From positions 55,707-106,291 of the forward strand of contig NZ_JASMRU010000004.1 in the NCBI RefSeq assembly GCF_030462585.1: a stretch of DNA of 50,585 nt, in the 5' to 3' direction. The position numbers were made by a program, and so were the translations under genes. Origin of the DNA: Pseudomonas sp. CAN1 (GTDB taxonomy: Bacteria; Pseudomonadota; Gammaproteobacteria; Pseudomonadales; Pseudomonadaceae). The notes under the pieces were generated by a model. That model was not told the origin of the DNA. It did not search any database and saw only the letters and a list, made by a program, of their open reading frames with translations. Below, piece by piece: positions 1-7,994 of this stretch (its first letter is position 1; every line of letters starts with the position of its first letter).

Positions 1-377
1 TGGCCCGCCGACTGGCCTTCGACCTGCTGCGAAGGGAGCTGAGCGGCAATGCCGATTACCTGACCACCCCGTCCGTCTCGCCGACCTGGCTGGACAAGCC
101 CTTCGCCGACTACTGCCGCGACCTCGCTGCGCTGCGCGGCGTCACCCTGCCGGAATGCGTGGATTGGCAGCACTGGGAGGCCGCTGGATGGCAACGCCTG
201 GCCCAGGTGCGCAACCTGGAACTGGTGCGCGGACTGTTCCGCCGGCCGATGGAGCTCTGGCTGCTCCTCGACCGCGCCCTGTACCTCGAGGAACAGGGCT
301 ATCGCGCCACCCTGGGCGCCTTCTGCGCCACCCGGATGACCCCGCGAAACCTGCTGCTGCTCGCCGAACGCATCTGA
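1..377 (+). CDS. C-terminal fragment of an unidentified protein
   Basis: The reading frame is open from base 3 and ends at a TGA at 375-377, so the window holds only the last 124 codons of a longer gene. The visible part is rich in Leu, Arg and Trp, with no membrane segment, signal or cofactor motif. It ends in a Leu-rich helix (NLLLLAERI). I do not recognise the family. The neighbouring efflux operon starts about 390 bases downstream with its own promoter, so this gene probably belongs to a different transcription unit. Codon use matches the GC-rich core genome. Coding status is convincing; function is unknown. Confidence 0.7.
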   Translation, partial: ARRLAFDLLRRELSGNADYLTTPSVSPTWLDKPFADYCRDLAALRGVTLPECVDWQHWEAAGWQRLAQVRNLELVRGLFRRPMELWLLLDRALYLEEQGYRATLGAFCATRMTPRNLLLLAERI

Positions 378-409
378 GACGGGCGTTCCAGAGATCCACC
401 CACAGCACC

Positions 410-418
410 TGTGGATAA
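410..418 (-). promoter_or_regulatory. Single consensus DnaA-box-like 9-mer
   Basis: TGTGGATAA on the + strand is the exact reverse complement of the consensus DnaA box TTATCCACA. It overlaps the right arm of the inverted repeat at 400-414. It is a single site with no nearby cluster, so it is not an origin. It may be a titration or regulatory site, or chance. Confidence 0.3.
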
Positions 419-698
419 CTCTGTTCGTAACCTTGGAAAAACCTGCCCTGTCTTACCGTCCAGACCGCCTCGCTGCAATCTGGTCATTTTTTGCTCACAT
501 CAATTTAACTATTTAAAATCATATAGTTACATGAATAGGTGATTTCCATCACAGCCCATATGCGCTTTGCGTCCTGAATCGGCCGCCGTTGTGCATAAAC
601 GGCAGCCTGCGATGTAGGAAATCAGCCATACCTGTTGCTGTTCCCGCACTAATAGCGCTTCGTCGAACGGATTGTTGCGTATTCGCGACAATTGAGCC

Positions 699-726
699 TT
701 GTCAATTGCTGCCTAGGCAGTATCAT
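699..726 (+). promoter_or_regulatory. Sigma-70 promoter of the marR-efflux operon
   Basis: TTGTCA at 699-704 and TATCAT at 721-726 are separated by 16 bases. This gives a predicted transcript start about 35 bases before the marR ATG. The spacer contains the perfect 12-base palindrome CTGCCTAGGCAG, so a bound repressor would sit between the -35 and -10 boxes. Visible match only; the start site is inferred. Confidence 0.65.
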
Positions 727-752
727 TTCGAAACATTTCACTGCCTAAGCAG
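709..752. promoter_or_regulatory. Two MarR-type operator sites
   Basis: A perfect palindrome CTGCCTAGGCAG lies at 709-720 and a near copy CTGCCTAAGCAG at 741-752. They are offset by 32 bases, about three helical turns. One is inside the promoter spacer and the other just downstream of the expected transcript start. This geometry fits two MarR dimers on one DNA face and autorepression of the operon. Confidence 0.6.
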
Positions 753-766
753 CTTTCTGTTTTGAC

Positions 767-1240
767 ATGAATCACTACAACGCAGCGGATTTCCCGTTCA
801 AAGGCTCCATCGGTCAGTTGCTGGGCGCTACGGCGATCCTCAAGGACCGCCTGATGGACAAGCACCTCGCCCACCTGGACATCACCGCCGCCCAGTTCAA
901 GGTGCTGTTCTTCGTCGGCCAGGGCCGCGCCAACACCCCGGCCGAGCTGTGCCGCGAGCTGTCCATCGACAGCGGCTCGATGACCCGCATGCTCGACCGC
1001 CTGGCGCGCAAGGACCTGCTGGTCCGCGAGCCCTGCCAGAACGACCGTCGCAGCGTGCGCCTGAGCCTCAGCAGCGCTGGCGAAGCGGTCAACGCCGAGG
1101 CACCGAGCATCGCCTCCGCCGCCATGAACGAACTGGTTGGCGGCCTTTCCGCCGATGAGCTGCAGACCCTCACCGGCCTGCTCGACAAGATCCTGCGCGC
1201 CCACGGCGCCGCGGCCAGTTGCGCGGCGCAGGAGAAATGA
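767..1240 (+). CDS. MarR-family transcriptional regulator of the efflux operon
   Basis: A 157-aa winged-helix repressor of the MarR family. The recognition region AELCRELSIDSGSMTRMLDR (about residues 58-77) and the following wing with the DRR motif (QNDRRSVRL) are typical. The protein is all-helical outside the wing. It is the first gene of an operon with an OprM-like channel, an EmrA-like adaptor and an EmrB-like pump, and probably represses that operon until a toxic ligand binds. ATG 767 has no clear Shine-Dalgarno sequence, but it is the only start that keeps the N-terminal dimer helix and lies about 35 bases after the predicted transcript start. The stop overlaps the ribosome site of the next gene. 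P. aeruginosa PA5157 is, from memory, the positional equivalent. Confidence 0.9.
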   Translation: MNHYNAADFPFKGSIGQLLGATAILKDRLMDKHLAHLDITAAQFKVLFFVGQGRANTPAELCRELSIDSGSMTRMLDRLARKDLLVREPCQNDRRSVRLSLSSAGEAVNAEAPSIASAAMNELVGGLSADELQTLTGLLDKILRAHGAAASCAAQEK

Positions 1241-1242
1241 CC

Positions 1243-2724
1243 ATGAACCACCTCCGCATCGCCCTACTGCCGGCCGCCGTATTCGCCGCCGTGCTGGGGC
1301 TGGCCGGCTGCGTCAGCTCCTCGGGGCTGAGCACCAGCGGCAAGGCCGTCGACCCCGCCAGCCTGAAGGCCGGCGTCAGCCTCGACGGCACGCCCCTGTC
1401 GCCCGCCTCCTGGCCCAGCGAACGCTGGTGGACCAGCCTGGGCGACGCCCAGCTCGACAGCCTGATTGACGAAGCCCTGCGCGGCACTCCGGACCTGGAC
1501 ATCGCCAGCGCCCGTGCCCGCCAGGCCATCGCCGCGGCGCAGGCCCAGGACGCCGCACGCATGCCGAGCGTGAAGGGCACCGCCAGCTACGCCGGCATCC
1601 GCGCACCGACCTCCGTACTACCGGCGCCCACCGGCGGCCACTATTCGGCAGTGAAATACCTGTCGATGAGCTTCAGCTACGACCTCGACCTCTGGGGCGG
1701 TCAACGCGACGCCTGGGAAGCCGCTCTTGGCCAGGCCAATGCCGCCGAAGTCGACCGCCAGGCCGCCGCCATCACCCTCTCGACCAACGTCGCCCGCTCC
1801 TACAGCGAACTGGCCCACGCTTTCGTCGCCCGTGACCTGGCCAAGGACGAACTGGACCGCTCGCAGCATCTCTTCCAGCTCAGCCAGAAGCGCATGGACG
1901 CCGGCCTCGACAGCAAGGTCCAGCTGCAACAGACGCAATCCCAGGTCGCCAGCGCCAAGCAGCAACTGGCAGCGGCGGAACAGGACATCGCCAGCGACCG
2001 CATCGCCCTCGCCGTGCTGCTCGGCCAAGGCCCGGACCGCGGCCAGGAACTGCAGCGCCCGCAGGTGCTCAAGCCCGGCGCGCTGAGCCTGCCGTCGAAC
2101 CTGCCGGCCGAGCTGCTGGGCCGCCGCGCGGACATCGTCGCCGCACGCTGGCGGGTCGAGGCTGCCTCGAAAAGCATCGATTCGGCGAAGACCGAGTTCT
2201 ATCCCAACGTGAACCTGGGAGCGATGGTCGGCCTGGCCGCCATGCACACCAGCGACGTGCTGAAGGCGCCGAGCCGGTTCTTCCAGATCGCCCCGGCGAT
2301 CTCCCTGCCGATCTTCGATGGCGGCCGCCTGCGCGCCAATCTCGCCGGCAAGGACGCCGACTACGACCTGGCCGTCGCCCAGTACAACAAGACCCTGGTC
2401 AACGCCCTCGGCGAGGTCAGCGACGACCTCGGCAAGCTGCGCTCACTGGAGCAGCAGATCGACGACCAGCGCGATGCCCGTGATATCGCCAAGTCCAACT
2501 TCGACCTGGCCATGCGCCGTTACGGCGAAGGCGTCGGCAACTACCTCGACGCCCTAAGCGTGCAGCAACAGCTGCTCCTTGCCGAACGCCAGCTGGCCAG
2601 CCTGGACGCCCAGCGCATCGACCTCTCGGTGCAACTGGTCCAGGCCCTGGGCGGTGGCTACCAGCCCGACACCACTTCCACTCCCGCCCCGCTCGCCCAG
2701 GCGAACGCGGCCGCCGCGCACTGA
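1243..2724 (+). CDS. NodT/OprM-family outer membrane efflux lipoprotein (OpmG-like)
   Basis: Outer membrane channel of a tripartite drug pump, 493 aa. I place the start at ATG 1243 because AGGAG at 1230-1234 sits 8 bases before it; ATG 1237 overlaps the marR stop and is too close. The N-terminus is a lipoprotein signal: basic MNHLR, a hydrophobic run, then the lipobox LAGC with Cys23 as the acylated residue. The mature part holds the two repeats of the OEP family, including the conserved LPSNLPAELLGRRADI stretch (about residue 285) and FYPNVNLGA. It should form a trimeric beta-barrel and alpha-helical tunnel through the periplasm. It is followed 14 bases later by the adaptor gene. P. aeruginosa opmG (PA5158) is the likely orthologue; substrate unknown. 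Confidence 0.9.
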   Translation: MNHLRIALLPAAVFAAVLGLAGCVSSSGLSTSGKAVDPASLKAGVSLDGTPLSPASWPSERWWTSLGDAQLDSLIDEALRGTPDLDIASARARQAIAAAQAQDAARMPSVKGTASYAGIRAPTSVLPAPTGGHYSAVKYLSMSFSYDLDLWGGQRDAWEAALGQANAAEVDRQAAAITLSTNVARSYSELAHAFVARDLAKDELDRSQHLFQLSQKRMDAGLDSKVQLQQTQSQVASAKQQLAAAEQDIASDRIALAVLLGQGPDRGQELQRPQVLKPGALSLPSNLPAELLGRRADIVAARWRVEAASKSIDSAKTEFYPNVNLGAMVGLAAMHTSDVLKAPSRFFQIAPAISLPIFDGGRLRANLAGKDADYDLAVAQYNKTLVNALGEVSDDLGKLRSLEQQIDDQRDARDIAKSNFDLAMRRYGEGVGNYLDALSVQQQLLLAERQLASLDAQRIDLSVQLVQALGGGYQPDTTSTPAPLAQANAAAAH

Positions 2725-2738
2725 ACGAGGCACCCGAC

Positions 2739-3923
2739 ATGAGCACCGCCACCCAAGAAACTCCCACCAGCAATCCCAAGCGCAAACGCTGGTTGCTGAT
2801 CCTGCTCGCCGTGGTGATCCTCGCCGGCATCGCCAGCCTCGCCTGGGAAATCCTCTACGGCCGCTGGCACGAAGACACCGACGATGCCTACGTGAACGGC
2901 AACGTCGTGCAGATCACCCCGCAGATCACCGGCACCGTAGTCAGCATCGGCGCTGATGACGGAGACCTGGTGCAAAAGGGCCAGGTGCTGGTGAAGTTCG
3001 ACCCCAGCGACGCCGACATCGCCCTGCAGCAAGCCGAAGCCAACCTCGCGCGCACCGTGCGCCAGGTGCGCGGTCTGTTCAGCAACGTCGACGGTTACAA
3101 GGCCGACGTGGCCGCCAAGAAGGTCGCCCTGACCAAGGCCGAAGCCGACTTCAAGCGCCGGCAGAACCTCGCCAACGATGGCGCCATCTCCCAGGAAGAA
3201 CTGGCCCACGCCCGCGACGCCCTGGACACCGCGCGCAGCTCGCTGACCAGCTCCGAGCAGCAACTGGACACCAACCGCGCCCTGGTCGACGACACCGTGA
3301 TCGCCTCGCACCCGGACGTCAAAGCCGCCGCCGCGAAGCTGCGCCAGGCCTACCTCGATGACGCCCGCGCGGTGATCATCGCACCAGTCACCGGCTACGT
3401 CGCCAAGCGCACCGTGCAGGTCGGCCAGCGCGTGCAGCCGGGCGCCGCGCTGATGGCGGTGATCCCGCTGGACCAGGTGTGGATCGACGCCAACTTCAAG
3501 GAAACCCAGCTCAAGCACATGCGCATCGGCCAGCCGGTGGAAATCCGCTCCGACCTCTATGGCGGCGAAGTGAAGTACTCCGGCACCGTCGACAGCCTCG
3601 GCGTCGGCACCGGCAGCGCCTTCTCGCTGCTGCCGGCGCAGAACGCCACCGGCAACTGGATCAAGATCGTCCAGCGCGTGCCGGTGCGCATCCGCATCAA
3701 CTCCGAGGAGCTGGCGAAGAACCCGCTGCGCATTGGCCTGTCCATGGACGTCAACGTCAGCCTGCATGACCAGAGCGGCCCAGCCCTCGCCCAGCAGTCC
3801 CCGCACGAGGCGGTGTTCTCCACCGACGTGTACCAGGAGCAACTGGCTTCGGCGGACCATCTGATCGAGAAGCTGATCCAGGCCAACCTGGCCGATGCCA
3901 ACCACAGCACCGCGCAGCGCTGA
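2739..3923 (+). CDS. EmrA/HlyD-family membrane fusion protein
   Basis: Periplasmic adaptor of an EmrAB-type pump, 394 aa, usual length for the family. A short basic cytoplasmic tail (NPKRKR) is followed by a single membrane helix at about residues 19-38. Next come a biotinyl-lipoyl half motif (VVSIGADDGDLVQKGQVLV), a long helical hairpin (about 95-205, rich in Ala, Gln and Lys), and the second lipoyl half with GYVAKRTVQVGQRVQPG. A beta-barrel domain follows with DANFKETQLKHMRIGQPVEI, a hallmark of the EmrA group. It should link the MFS pump encoded next to the outer membrane channel encoded before. A GAGG ribosome site precedes ATG 2739. Confidence 0.92.
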   Translation: MSTATQETPTSNPKRKRWLLILLAVVILAGIASLAWEILYGRWHEDTDDAYVNGNVVQITPQITGTVVSIGADDGDLVQKGQVLVKFDPSDADIALQQAEANLARTVRQVRGLFSNVDGYKADVAAKKVALTKAEADFKRRQNLANDGAISQEELAHARDALDTARSSLTSSEQQLDTNRALVDDTVIASHPDVKAAAAKLRQAYLDDARAVIIAPVTGYVAKRTVQVGQRVQPGAALMAVIPLDQVWIDANFKETQLKHMRIGQPVEIRSDLYGGEVKYSGTVDSLGVGTGSAFSLLPAQNATGNWIKIVQRVPVRIRINSEELAKNPLRIGLSMDVNVSLHDQSGPALAQQSPHEAVFSTDVYQEQLASADHLIEKLIQANLADANHSTAQR

Positions 3924-3936
3924 TCCGACTGCCACC

Positions 3937-5475
3937 ATGAGCCAGCCCAACAGCAGCAGTTTCAGCCCGCCCAGCCTGGTGATGGCCACCATCGGCCTGT
4001 CGCTGGCGACCTTCATGCAGGTGCTCGACACCACCATCGCCAACGTCGCCCTGCCGACCATCTCCGGCAACCTCGGGGTCAGCTCCGAGCAGGGCACCTG
4101 GGTAATCACCTCGTTCGCGGTGAGCAACGCCATCGCCCTGCCGCTGACCGGCTGGCTGAGCCGCAAGATCGGCGAGGTGCGGCTATTCATCGCCGCCACC
4201 CTGCTCTTCGTGATCGCCTCGTTCCTCTGCGGCGTCGCCCAGCAGATGGGCATGCTGGTGGGCTTCCGCGCCATCCAGGGCTTCGTCGCCGGGCCGCTCT
4301 ACCCGATCACCCAGACGCTGCTGATCTCCATCTACCCCCCGGCGAAAAGGGGGATGGCACTGGCACTGCTGGCGATGGTGACGGTGGTCGCACCCATCGC
4401 CGGGCCGATCCTCGGCGGCTGGATCACCGACAGCTACAGCTGGCCGTGGATCTTCTTCATCAACGTGCCCATCGGCCTGTTCGCCGCCATGGTGGTCTAC
4501 CAGCAACTGCGCGCGCGCCCGGTGGTGATCAAGCACGCCCCCATGGACTACATGGGCCTGGCGATGCTGGTGATCGGCGTCGGCGCCCTGCAGATCGTGC
4601 TCGACAAGGGCAACGACCTGGACTGGTTCGAATCCGGGTTCATCATCGGCGGCACGGTGCTCGCGGTGATCGCCCTGGCGGTCTTCGTGATCTGGGAGCT
4701 GACCGACAAGCACCCGATCGTCAACCTGCGACTGTTCGTGCACCGCAACTTCACAGTGGGAACCCTGGCGCTGGTTGGCGGCTACGCCGGCTTCTTCGGC
4801 ATGAACCTGTTGCTGCCGCAGTGGCTACAAACACAGATGGGCTACACGGCAACCTGGGCCGGCCTGGCGGCGGCGCCAATCGGCATCCTTCCGGTATTCC
4901 TCTCGCCACTCGTCGGACGCTACGCGAACAATTTCGATCTTCGCCTGCTCGCCGGCCTGGCGTTCCTGGCGATGGCGGCGACCTGCTTCATGCGCGCCGA
5001 CTTCACCACCGACGTCGACTACATGCACATCGCCCTGGTGCAGCTGTTCATGGGGCTGGGTGTGGCGTTCTTCTTCATGCCGATCCTGAGCATCCTGCTC
5101 TCCGACCTGCCGCCAGACCAGATCGCCGACGGCTCGGGCCTGGCAACCTTCCTGCGGACCCTGGCCGGCAGCTTTGCCGCGTCCTTGACCACCTGGATCT
5201 GGAATCGCCGCGCCACCATGCACCACGCCTACCTGACCGAAAACCTCAGCCAGTACGACCCGGCCACCCGCGCCACCGTCGAACAACTGGGCGGCCCCGG
5301 CCAGCACAGCGCCGCCCTGCTGGAGCGCATGGTGGAGAGCCAGGCCTACATGATCAGCACCATCGACTACTTCACCCTGCTGGGCTGGCTGTTCCTCGCC
5401 ATGCTGGTGGTCATCTGCCTGGCCAAACCACCCTTCGGCGCCAAGCCCGGCGCGGCAACGGCGGGCGGCCACTGA
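3937..5475 (+). CDS. EmrB/QacA-family (DHA2) 14-TM multidrug MFS transporter
   Basis: Proton-driven inner membrane pump, 512 aa from ATG 3937. The frame is open further up to 3895, but that would overlap the adaptor gene and add a non-conserved tail. Family marks: LDTTIANVALPTISG in the first helix (motif D1), the loop 2-3 motif GWLSRKIGEVRLF, and the motif C region VAPIAGPILGGWITDSYSWPW. The sequence predicts 14 membrane helices. It lies 13 bases after the adaptor stop without a strong ribosome site, which suggests translational coupling. With its two neighbours it would form an EmrAB-TolC-like pump. The exported drug cannot be read from the sequence. Confidence 0.92.
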   Translation: MSQPNSSSFSPPSLVMATIGLSLATFMQVLDTTIANVALPTISGNLGVSSEQGTWVITSFAVSNAIALPLTGWLSRKIGEVRLFIAATLLFVIASFLCGVAQQMGMLVGFRAIQGFVAGPLYPITQTLLISIYPPAKRGMALALLAMVTVVAPIAGPILGGWITDSYSWPWIFFINVPIGLFAAMVVYQQLRARPVVIKHAPMDYMGLAMLVIGVGALQIVLDKGNDLDWFESGFIIGGTVLAVIALAVFVIWELTDKHPIVNLRLFVHRNFTVGTLALVGGYAGFFGMNLLLPQWLQTQMGYTATWAGLAAAPIGILPVFLSPLVGRYANNFDLRLLAGLAFLAMAATCFMRADFTTDVDYMHIALVQLFMGLGVAFFFMPILSILLSDLPPDQIADGSGLATFLRTLAGSFAASLTTWIWNRRATMHHAYLTENLSQYDPATRATVEQLGGPGQHSAALLERMVESQAYMISTIDYFTLLGWLFLAMLVVICLAKPPFGAKPGAATAGGH

Positions 5476-5490
5476 CCGAGACCTGCATCA

Positions 5491-5506
5491 CACTGAAAAA
5501 TCAGTG
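5491..5506. terminator. Short hairpin after the efflux operon
   Basis: CACTGA-AAAA-TCAGTG forms a perfect 6-bp stem 15 bases after the emrB-like stop and directly before the tRNA promoter. There is no real T-run after it, so it is a weak terminator at best. Confidence 0.35.
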
Positions 5507-5507
5507 G

Positions 5508-5535
5508 TTTACACCCGGGGCGGCGTGGCTATAAT
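5508..5535 (+). promoter_or_regulatory. Promoter of tRNA-Thr
   Basis: TTTACA at 5508-5513, a 16-base spacer, and a perfect TATAAT at 5530-5535. It is followed by a GC-rich discriminator (GGCCGCC), typical of growth-rate-controlled stable RNA promoters. The predicted start is about 7-8 bases before the tRNA. Confidence 0.8.
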
Positions 5536-5548
5536 GGCCGCCCTCCTT

Positions 5549-5624
<76 letters not shown>

Positions 5625-5639
5625 CGTATAGAGACATGA

Positions 5640-5675
5640 CAAAGGCCCACTACGAAGTGGGCCTTTGTCTTTTTC
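5640..5675 (+). terminator. Rho-independent terminator of tRNA-Thr
   Basis: Stem CAAAGGCCCAC/GTGGGCCTTTG (5640-5650 with 5657-5667) and loop TACGAA, followed by TCTTTTTC. Confidence 0.9.
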
Positions 5676-5952
5676 GGGGCTTGATTTCTGACGGACGGAT
5701 GCTGGACTTTCAGAACCTTCCTCGTCACGAACCATCTAATACGCGCTTTGTACCGAGCACCAACAGCACGACTGTGCTGGGGGCGGCGCACCGAAAAAAG
5801 ACATAGGTTTACGGACCTGTCTGCATGAATATAATGACCGCACTCACGCCAAGGCCAATGCCATACGGCCAGCAGATAAACCTGCCTGGAGCATCCCGAA
5901 GCACCAACAGGAAACACATTAGAAAGCGGATGGAACCGCCGGGGGCAGTAAA
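5676..5952. other. Lower-GC intergenic region before the polysaccharide operon
   Basis: This stretch of about 280 bases between the tRNA terminator and the first glycosyltransferase holds no credible gene. It contains a small hairpin CAGCAC-GACT-GTGCTG at 5764-5779 and the promoter-like element at 5808-5835, listed separately. I could not find a JUMPstart/ops element. Confidence 0.5.
5808..5835 (+). promoter_or_regulatory. Predicted promoter of the polysaccharide operon, resembling the tRNA-Thr promoter
   Basis: TTTACG at 5808-5813, a 16-base spacer, and TATAAT at 5830-5835. This would give a leader of about 110 bases before the GTG at 5953. The element repeats the tRNA promoter exactly 300 bases downstream: the same boxes and spacing, and the same run TATAATGRCCGCMCTC after the -10. 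It may be a duplicated tRNA promoter now serving the sugar genes. Confidence 0.55.
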
Positions 5953-6930
5953 GTGATCGCCAACACTGCGGTACAGGGATACTTCGACCAAGTCGCCAGT
6001 AGCCGGCAGGAAATGCGGGTTGCCATTCTCCTTTCTACCTACAACGGTGCTGCCTTTCTCAAGGAGCAGCTCGACTCGCTGATTTCCCAGACCCACAAGA
6101 ATTGGGTCATTTTCGCGTCAGACGACGGCTCAAGCGACGCAACCCTGGAGATTCTGGCCATCTACAAGGAAAAGCTGGGCGAGGACCGCATGAATATTGT
6201 CAGCGGCCCACGCAGAGGTTTCTCGGCGAATTTCCTTTCTCTGCTCAAGCAGCCCTTGGCAAACGCCGACTTCTATGCATTCTGCGACCAGGATGATGTC
6301 TGGGCGGCAAACAAGTTAGAGCTTGCACTGAGCTGGTGCATGACCATTCCGTCCGAGCAGCCGGCGCTGTATTGCGCGCGCACCCAACTGATCGACGAGT
6401 CCGGCGCGCCCATCGGGCTTTCTCCGCTGTTCTCTGCACCGGCGAGTTTCCGCAATGCGTTGGTGCAAAGCATTGCCGGCGGCAACACCATGGTTTTCAA
6501 CAGATCTGCACGACATCTGCTGATGAAGACCCGGGAAGGCGATCACATAGTCTCCCATGACTGGTGGGCGTACCTGGTCGTGTCGGGGTGCGACGGGGCG
6601 ATCCGTTACGACCCCACTCCCAGCGTTGGCTACCGCCAGCATGGCAATAATCTGATCGGATCCAATGCCCGCCTCCGTGATCGCCTTCAGCGCCTCAAAA
6701 GGATGTTCCATGGTACGTTCAAGGAGTGGAACGACTCCAACCTGCATGCCATGCAGGCCATCCATCCGGATCTGAGCTCTGAAAACCGCCAGACGCTTGT
6801 CCTCTTCGAGCAGGCACGGCATTCGCCTTTCCTAAAGCGCCTTGCATTGATCATTCGATCCGGCGTCTACAGGCAGACTCCCCTCGACAATATTGGCCTG
6901 ACCGCTGCCGCCATTTTCCAGAGGCTATGA
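5953..6930 (+). CDS. GT2-family glycosyltransferase, probable rhamnosyltransferase
   Basis: A 325-aa GT-A fold glycosyltransferase. The nucleotide-binding start VAILLSTYNGAAFLKEQLDS begins at about residue 22. FASDDGSSDATLEIL carries the first acidic pair, and FCDQDDVWAANKLE holds the DxD-type metal site. The spacing and the QDDVW box are those of WbbL/RfbN-like enzymes that move rhamnose from dTDP-rhamnose. The dTDP-rhamnose genes start 5 bases downstream, which supports that donor. I take GTG 5953, which has a G-rich stretch upstream; ATG 6013 is an alternative that would still keep the whole domain. No membrane segment is seen, so it should act at the cytoplasmic membrane face on a lipid-linked glycan. 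Confidence 0.85.
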   Translation: MIANTAVQGYFDQVASSRQEMRVAILLSTYNGAAFLKEQLDSLISQTHKNWVIFASDDGSSDATLEILAIYKEKLGEDRMNIVSGPRRGFSANFLSLLKQPLANADFYAFCDQDDVWAANKLELALSWCMTIPSEQPALYCARTQLIDESGAPIGLSPLFSAPASFRNALVQSIAGGNTMVFNRSARHLLMKTREGDHIVSHDWWAYLVVSGCDGAIRYDPTPSVGYRQHGNNLIGSNARLRDRLQRLKRMFHGTFKEWNDSNLHAMQAIHPDLSSENRQTLVLFEQARHSPFLKRLALIIRSGVYRQTPLDNIGLTAAAIFQRL

Positions 6931-6935
6931 CCTAA

Positions 6936-7994
6936 ATGACTATTCTCGTAACCGGCAGCGCCGGGTTCATTGGTGCAAACTTCGTCCTCGACTGGCTATC
7001 CGAACACGATGAGCCCGTCGTAAGCCTCGACAAGCTGACCTATGCCGGAAATCGCCAGAACCTGGGCAGCCTGGTAAATGACCAACGCCATCTGTTCGTT
7101 CAAGGCGATATTGGCGACTCAGATCTGGTGACCGAGCTGCTCAGCACTCACAAGCCTCGCGCAGTGCTCAATTTCGCTGCCGAATCCCATGTGGACCGCT
7201 CGATCCACGGACCGGAAGACTTTATTCAGACCAACATCGTCGGCACTTTCCGATTGCTCGAAGCCGTACGGACACACTGGAGCCAACTCGGCGAAACCGA
7301 AAAGGCCCAGTTCCGCTTCCTGCATGTATCTACCGACGAAGTCTACGGCTCCCTGGGCCCCACTGATCCGGCGTTCTCCGAGCAGAACAAGTACGAGCCC
7401 AATAGCCCGTACTCGGCGTCCAAGGCGGCCTCCGACCACCTGGTACGTGCCTATCATCACACCTACGGCCTTCCCGTCCTGACCACTAATTGCTCGAACA
7501 ATTACGGTCCGTATCATTTCCCAGAAAAGCTGATTCCGCTAATCATCCACAACGCACTGGTAGGAAAACCTCTGCCTATCTACGGCGATGGTCAGCAGAT
7601 TCGAGACTGGCTGTACGTCAAGGACCACTGCTGCGCGATTCGCCGAGTCCTGGAAGCAGGCGAACTGGGCGAAACCTACAACGTGGGCGGCTGGAATGAA
7701 AAAGCCAACATCGATGTCGTGCACACTCTTTGCGACATTCTGGATGAAGAGCAGCCGCGCACCGATGGAAGGACCTACCGCGACCAAATTGCCTTCGTCA
7801 AAGATCGACCGGGACATGACCGTCGTTATGCAATTGACGCCACGAGGTTGGAGCGCGAGCTCGGCTGGAAACCGGCCGAGACTTTCGAAACCGGCATTCG
7901 GAAAACGGTACGCTGGTACCTGAGCAATCAGGATTGGGTCACGAACGTAACCAGCGGCGCATACCGTGAGTGGGTCGGCAAGCAATACGCATGA
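6936..7994 (+). CDS. rmlB: dTDP-glucose 4,6-dehydratase
   Basis: Converts dTDP-D-glucose to dTDP-4-keto-6-deoxy-D-glucose with bound NAD, the second step of dTDP-L-rhamnose synthesis. The 352-aa extended SDR protein shows the Rossmann motif GSAGFIGANF, the DKLTYAGN stretch typical of RmlB, the catalytic STDEVYGS (Thr-Asp-Glu), and YSASK with the catalytic Tyr and Lys. It is followed by rmlD, rmlA and rmlC with overlapping start and stop codons. Its product is also the usual substrate of sugar aminotransferases like the one at 13246, so this enzyme probably feeds two branches of the locus. The start 6936 lies 5 bases after the previous stop. Confidence 0.97.
   Translation: MTILVTGSAGFIGANFVLDWLSEHDEPVVSLDKLTYAGNRQNLGSLVNDQRHLFVQGDIGDSDLVTELLSTHKPRAVLNFAAESHVDRSIHGPEDFIQTNIVGTFRLLEAVRTHWSQLGETEKAQFRFLHVSTDEVYGSLGPTDPAFSEQNKYEPNSPYSASKAASDHLVRAYHHTYGLPVLTTNCSNNYGPYHFPEKLIPLIIHNALVGKPLPIYGDGQQIRDWLYVKDHCCAIRRVLEAGELGETYNVGGWNEKANIDVVHTLCDILDEEQPRTDGRTYRDQIAFVKDRPGHDRRYAIDATRLERELGWKPAETFETGIRKTVRWYLSNQDWVTNVTSGAYREWVGKQYA

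Larger units (their letters stand above)
378..766. other. Intergenic region, AT-rich, upstream of marR
   Basis: This 389-base gap has no credible gene. Bases 485-560 are strikingly AT-rich compared with the rest of the window. A small inverted repeat CCACAG-CAC-CTGTGG lies at 400-414 just after the upstream gene and overlaps a perfect DnaA-box-like 9-mer. The right end carries the marR promoter and operators, listed separately. I see no terminator with a T-run and no RNA gene. Confidence 0.6.

Noticed and set aside
2658..4274. 538-codon open frame antisense to the EmrA-like gene
   Set aside because: Antisense shadow spanning three genes of the efflux operon.
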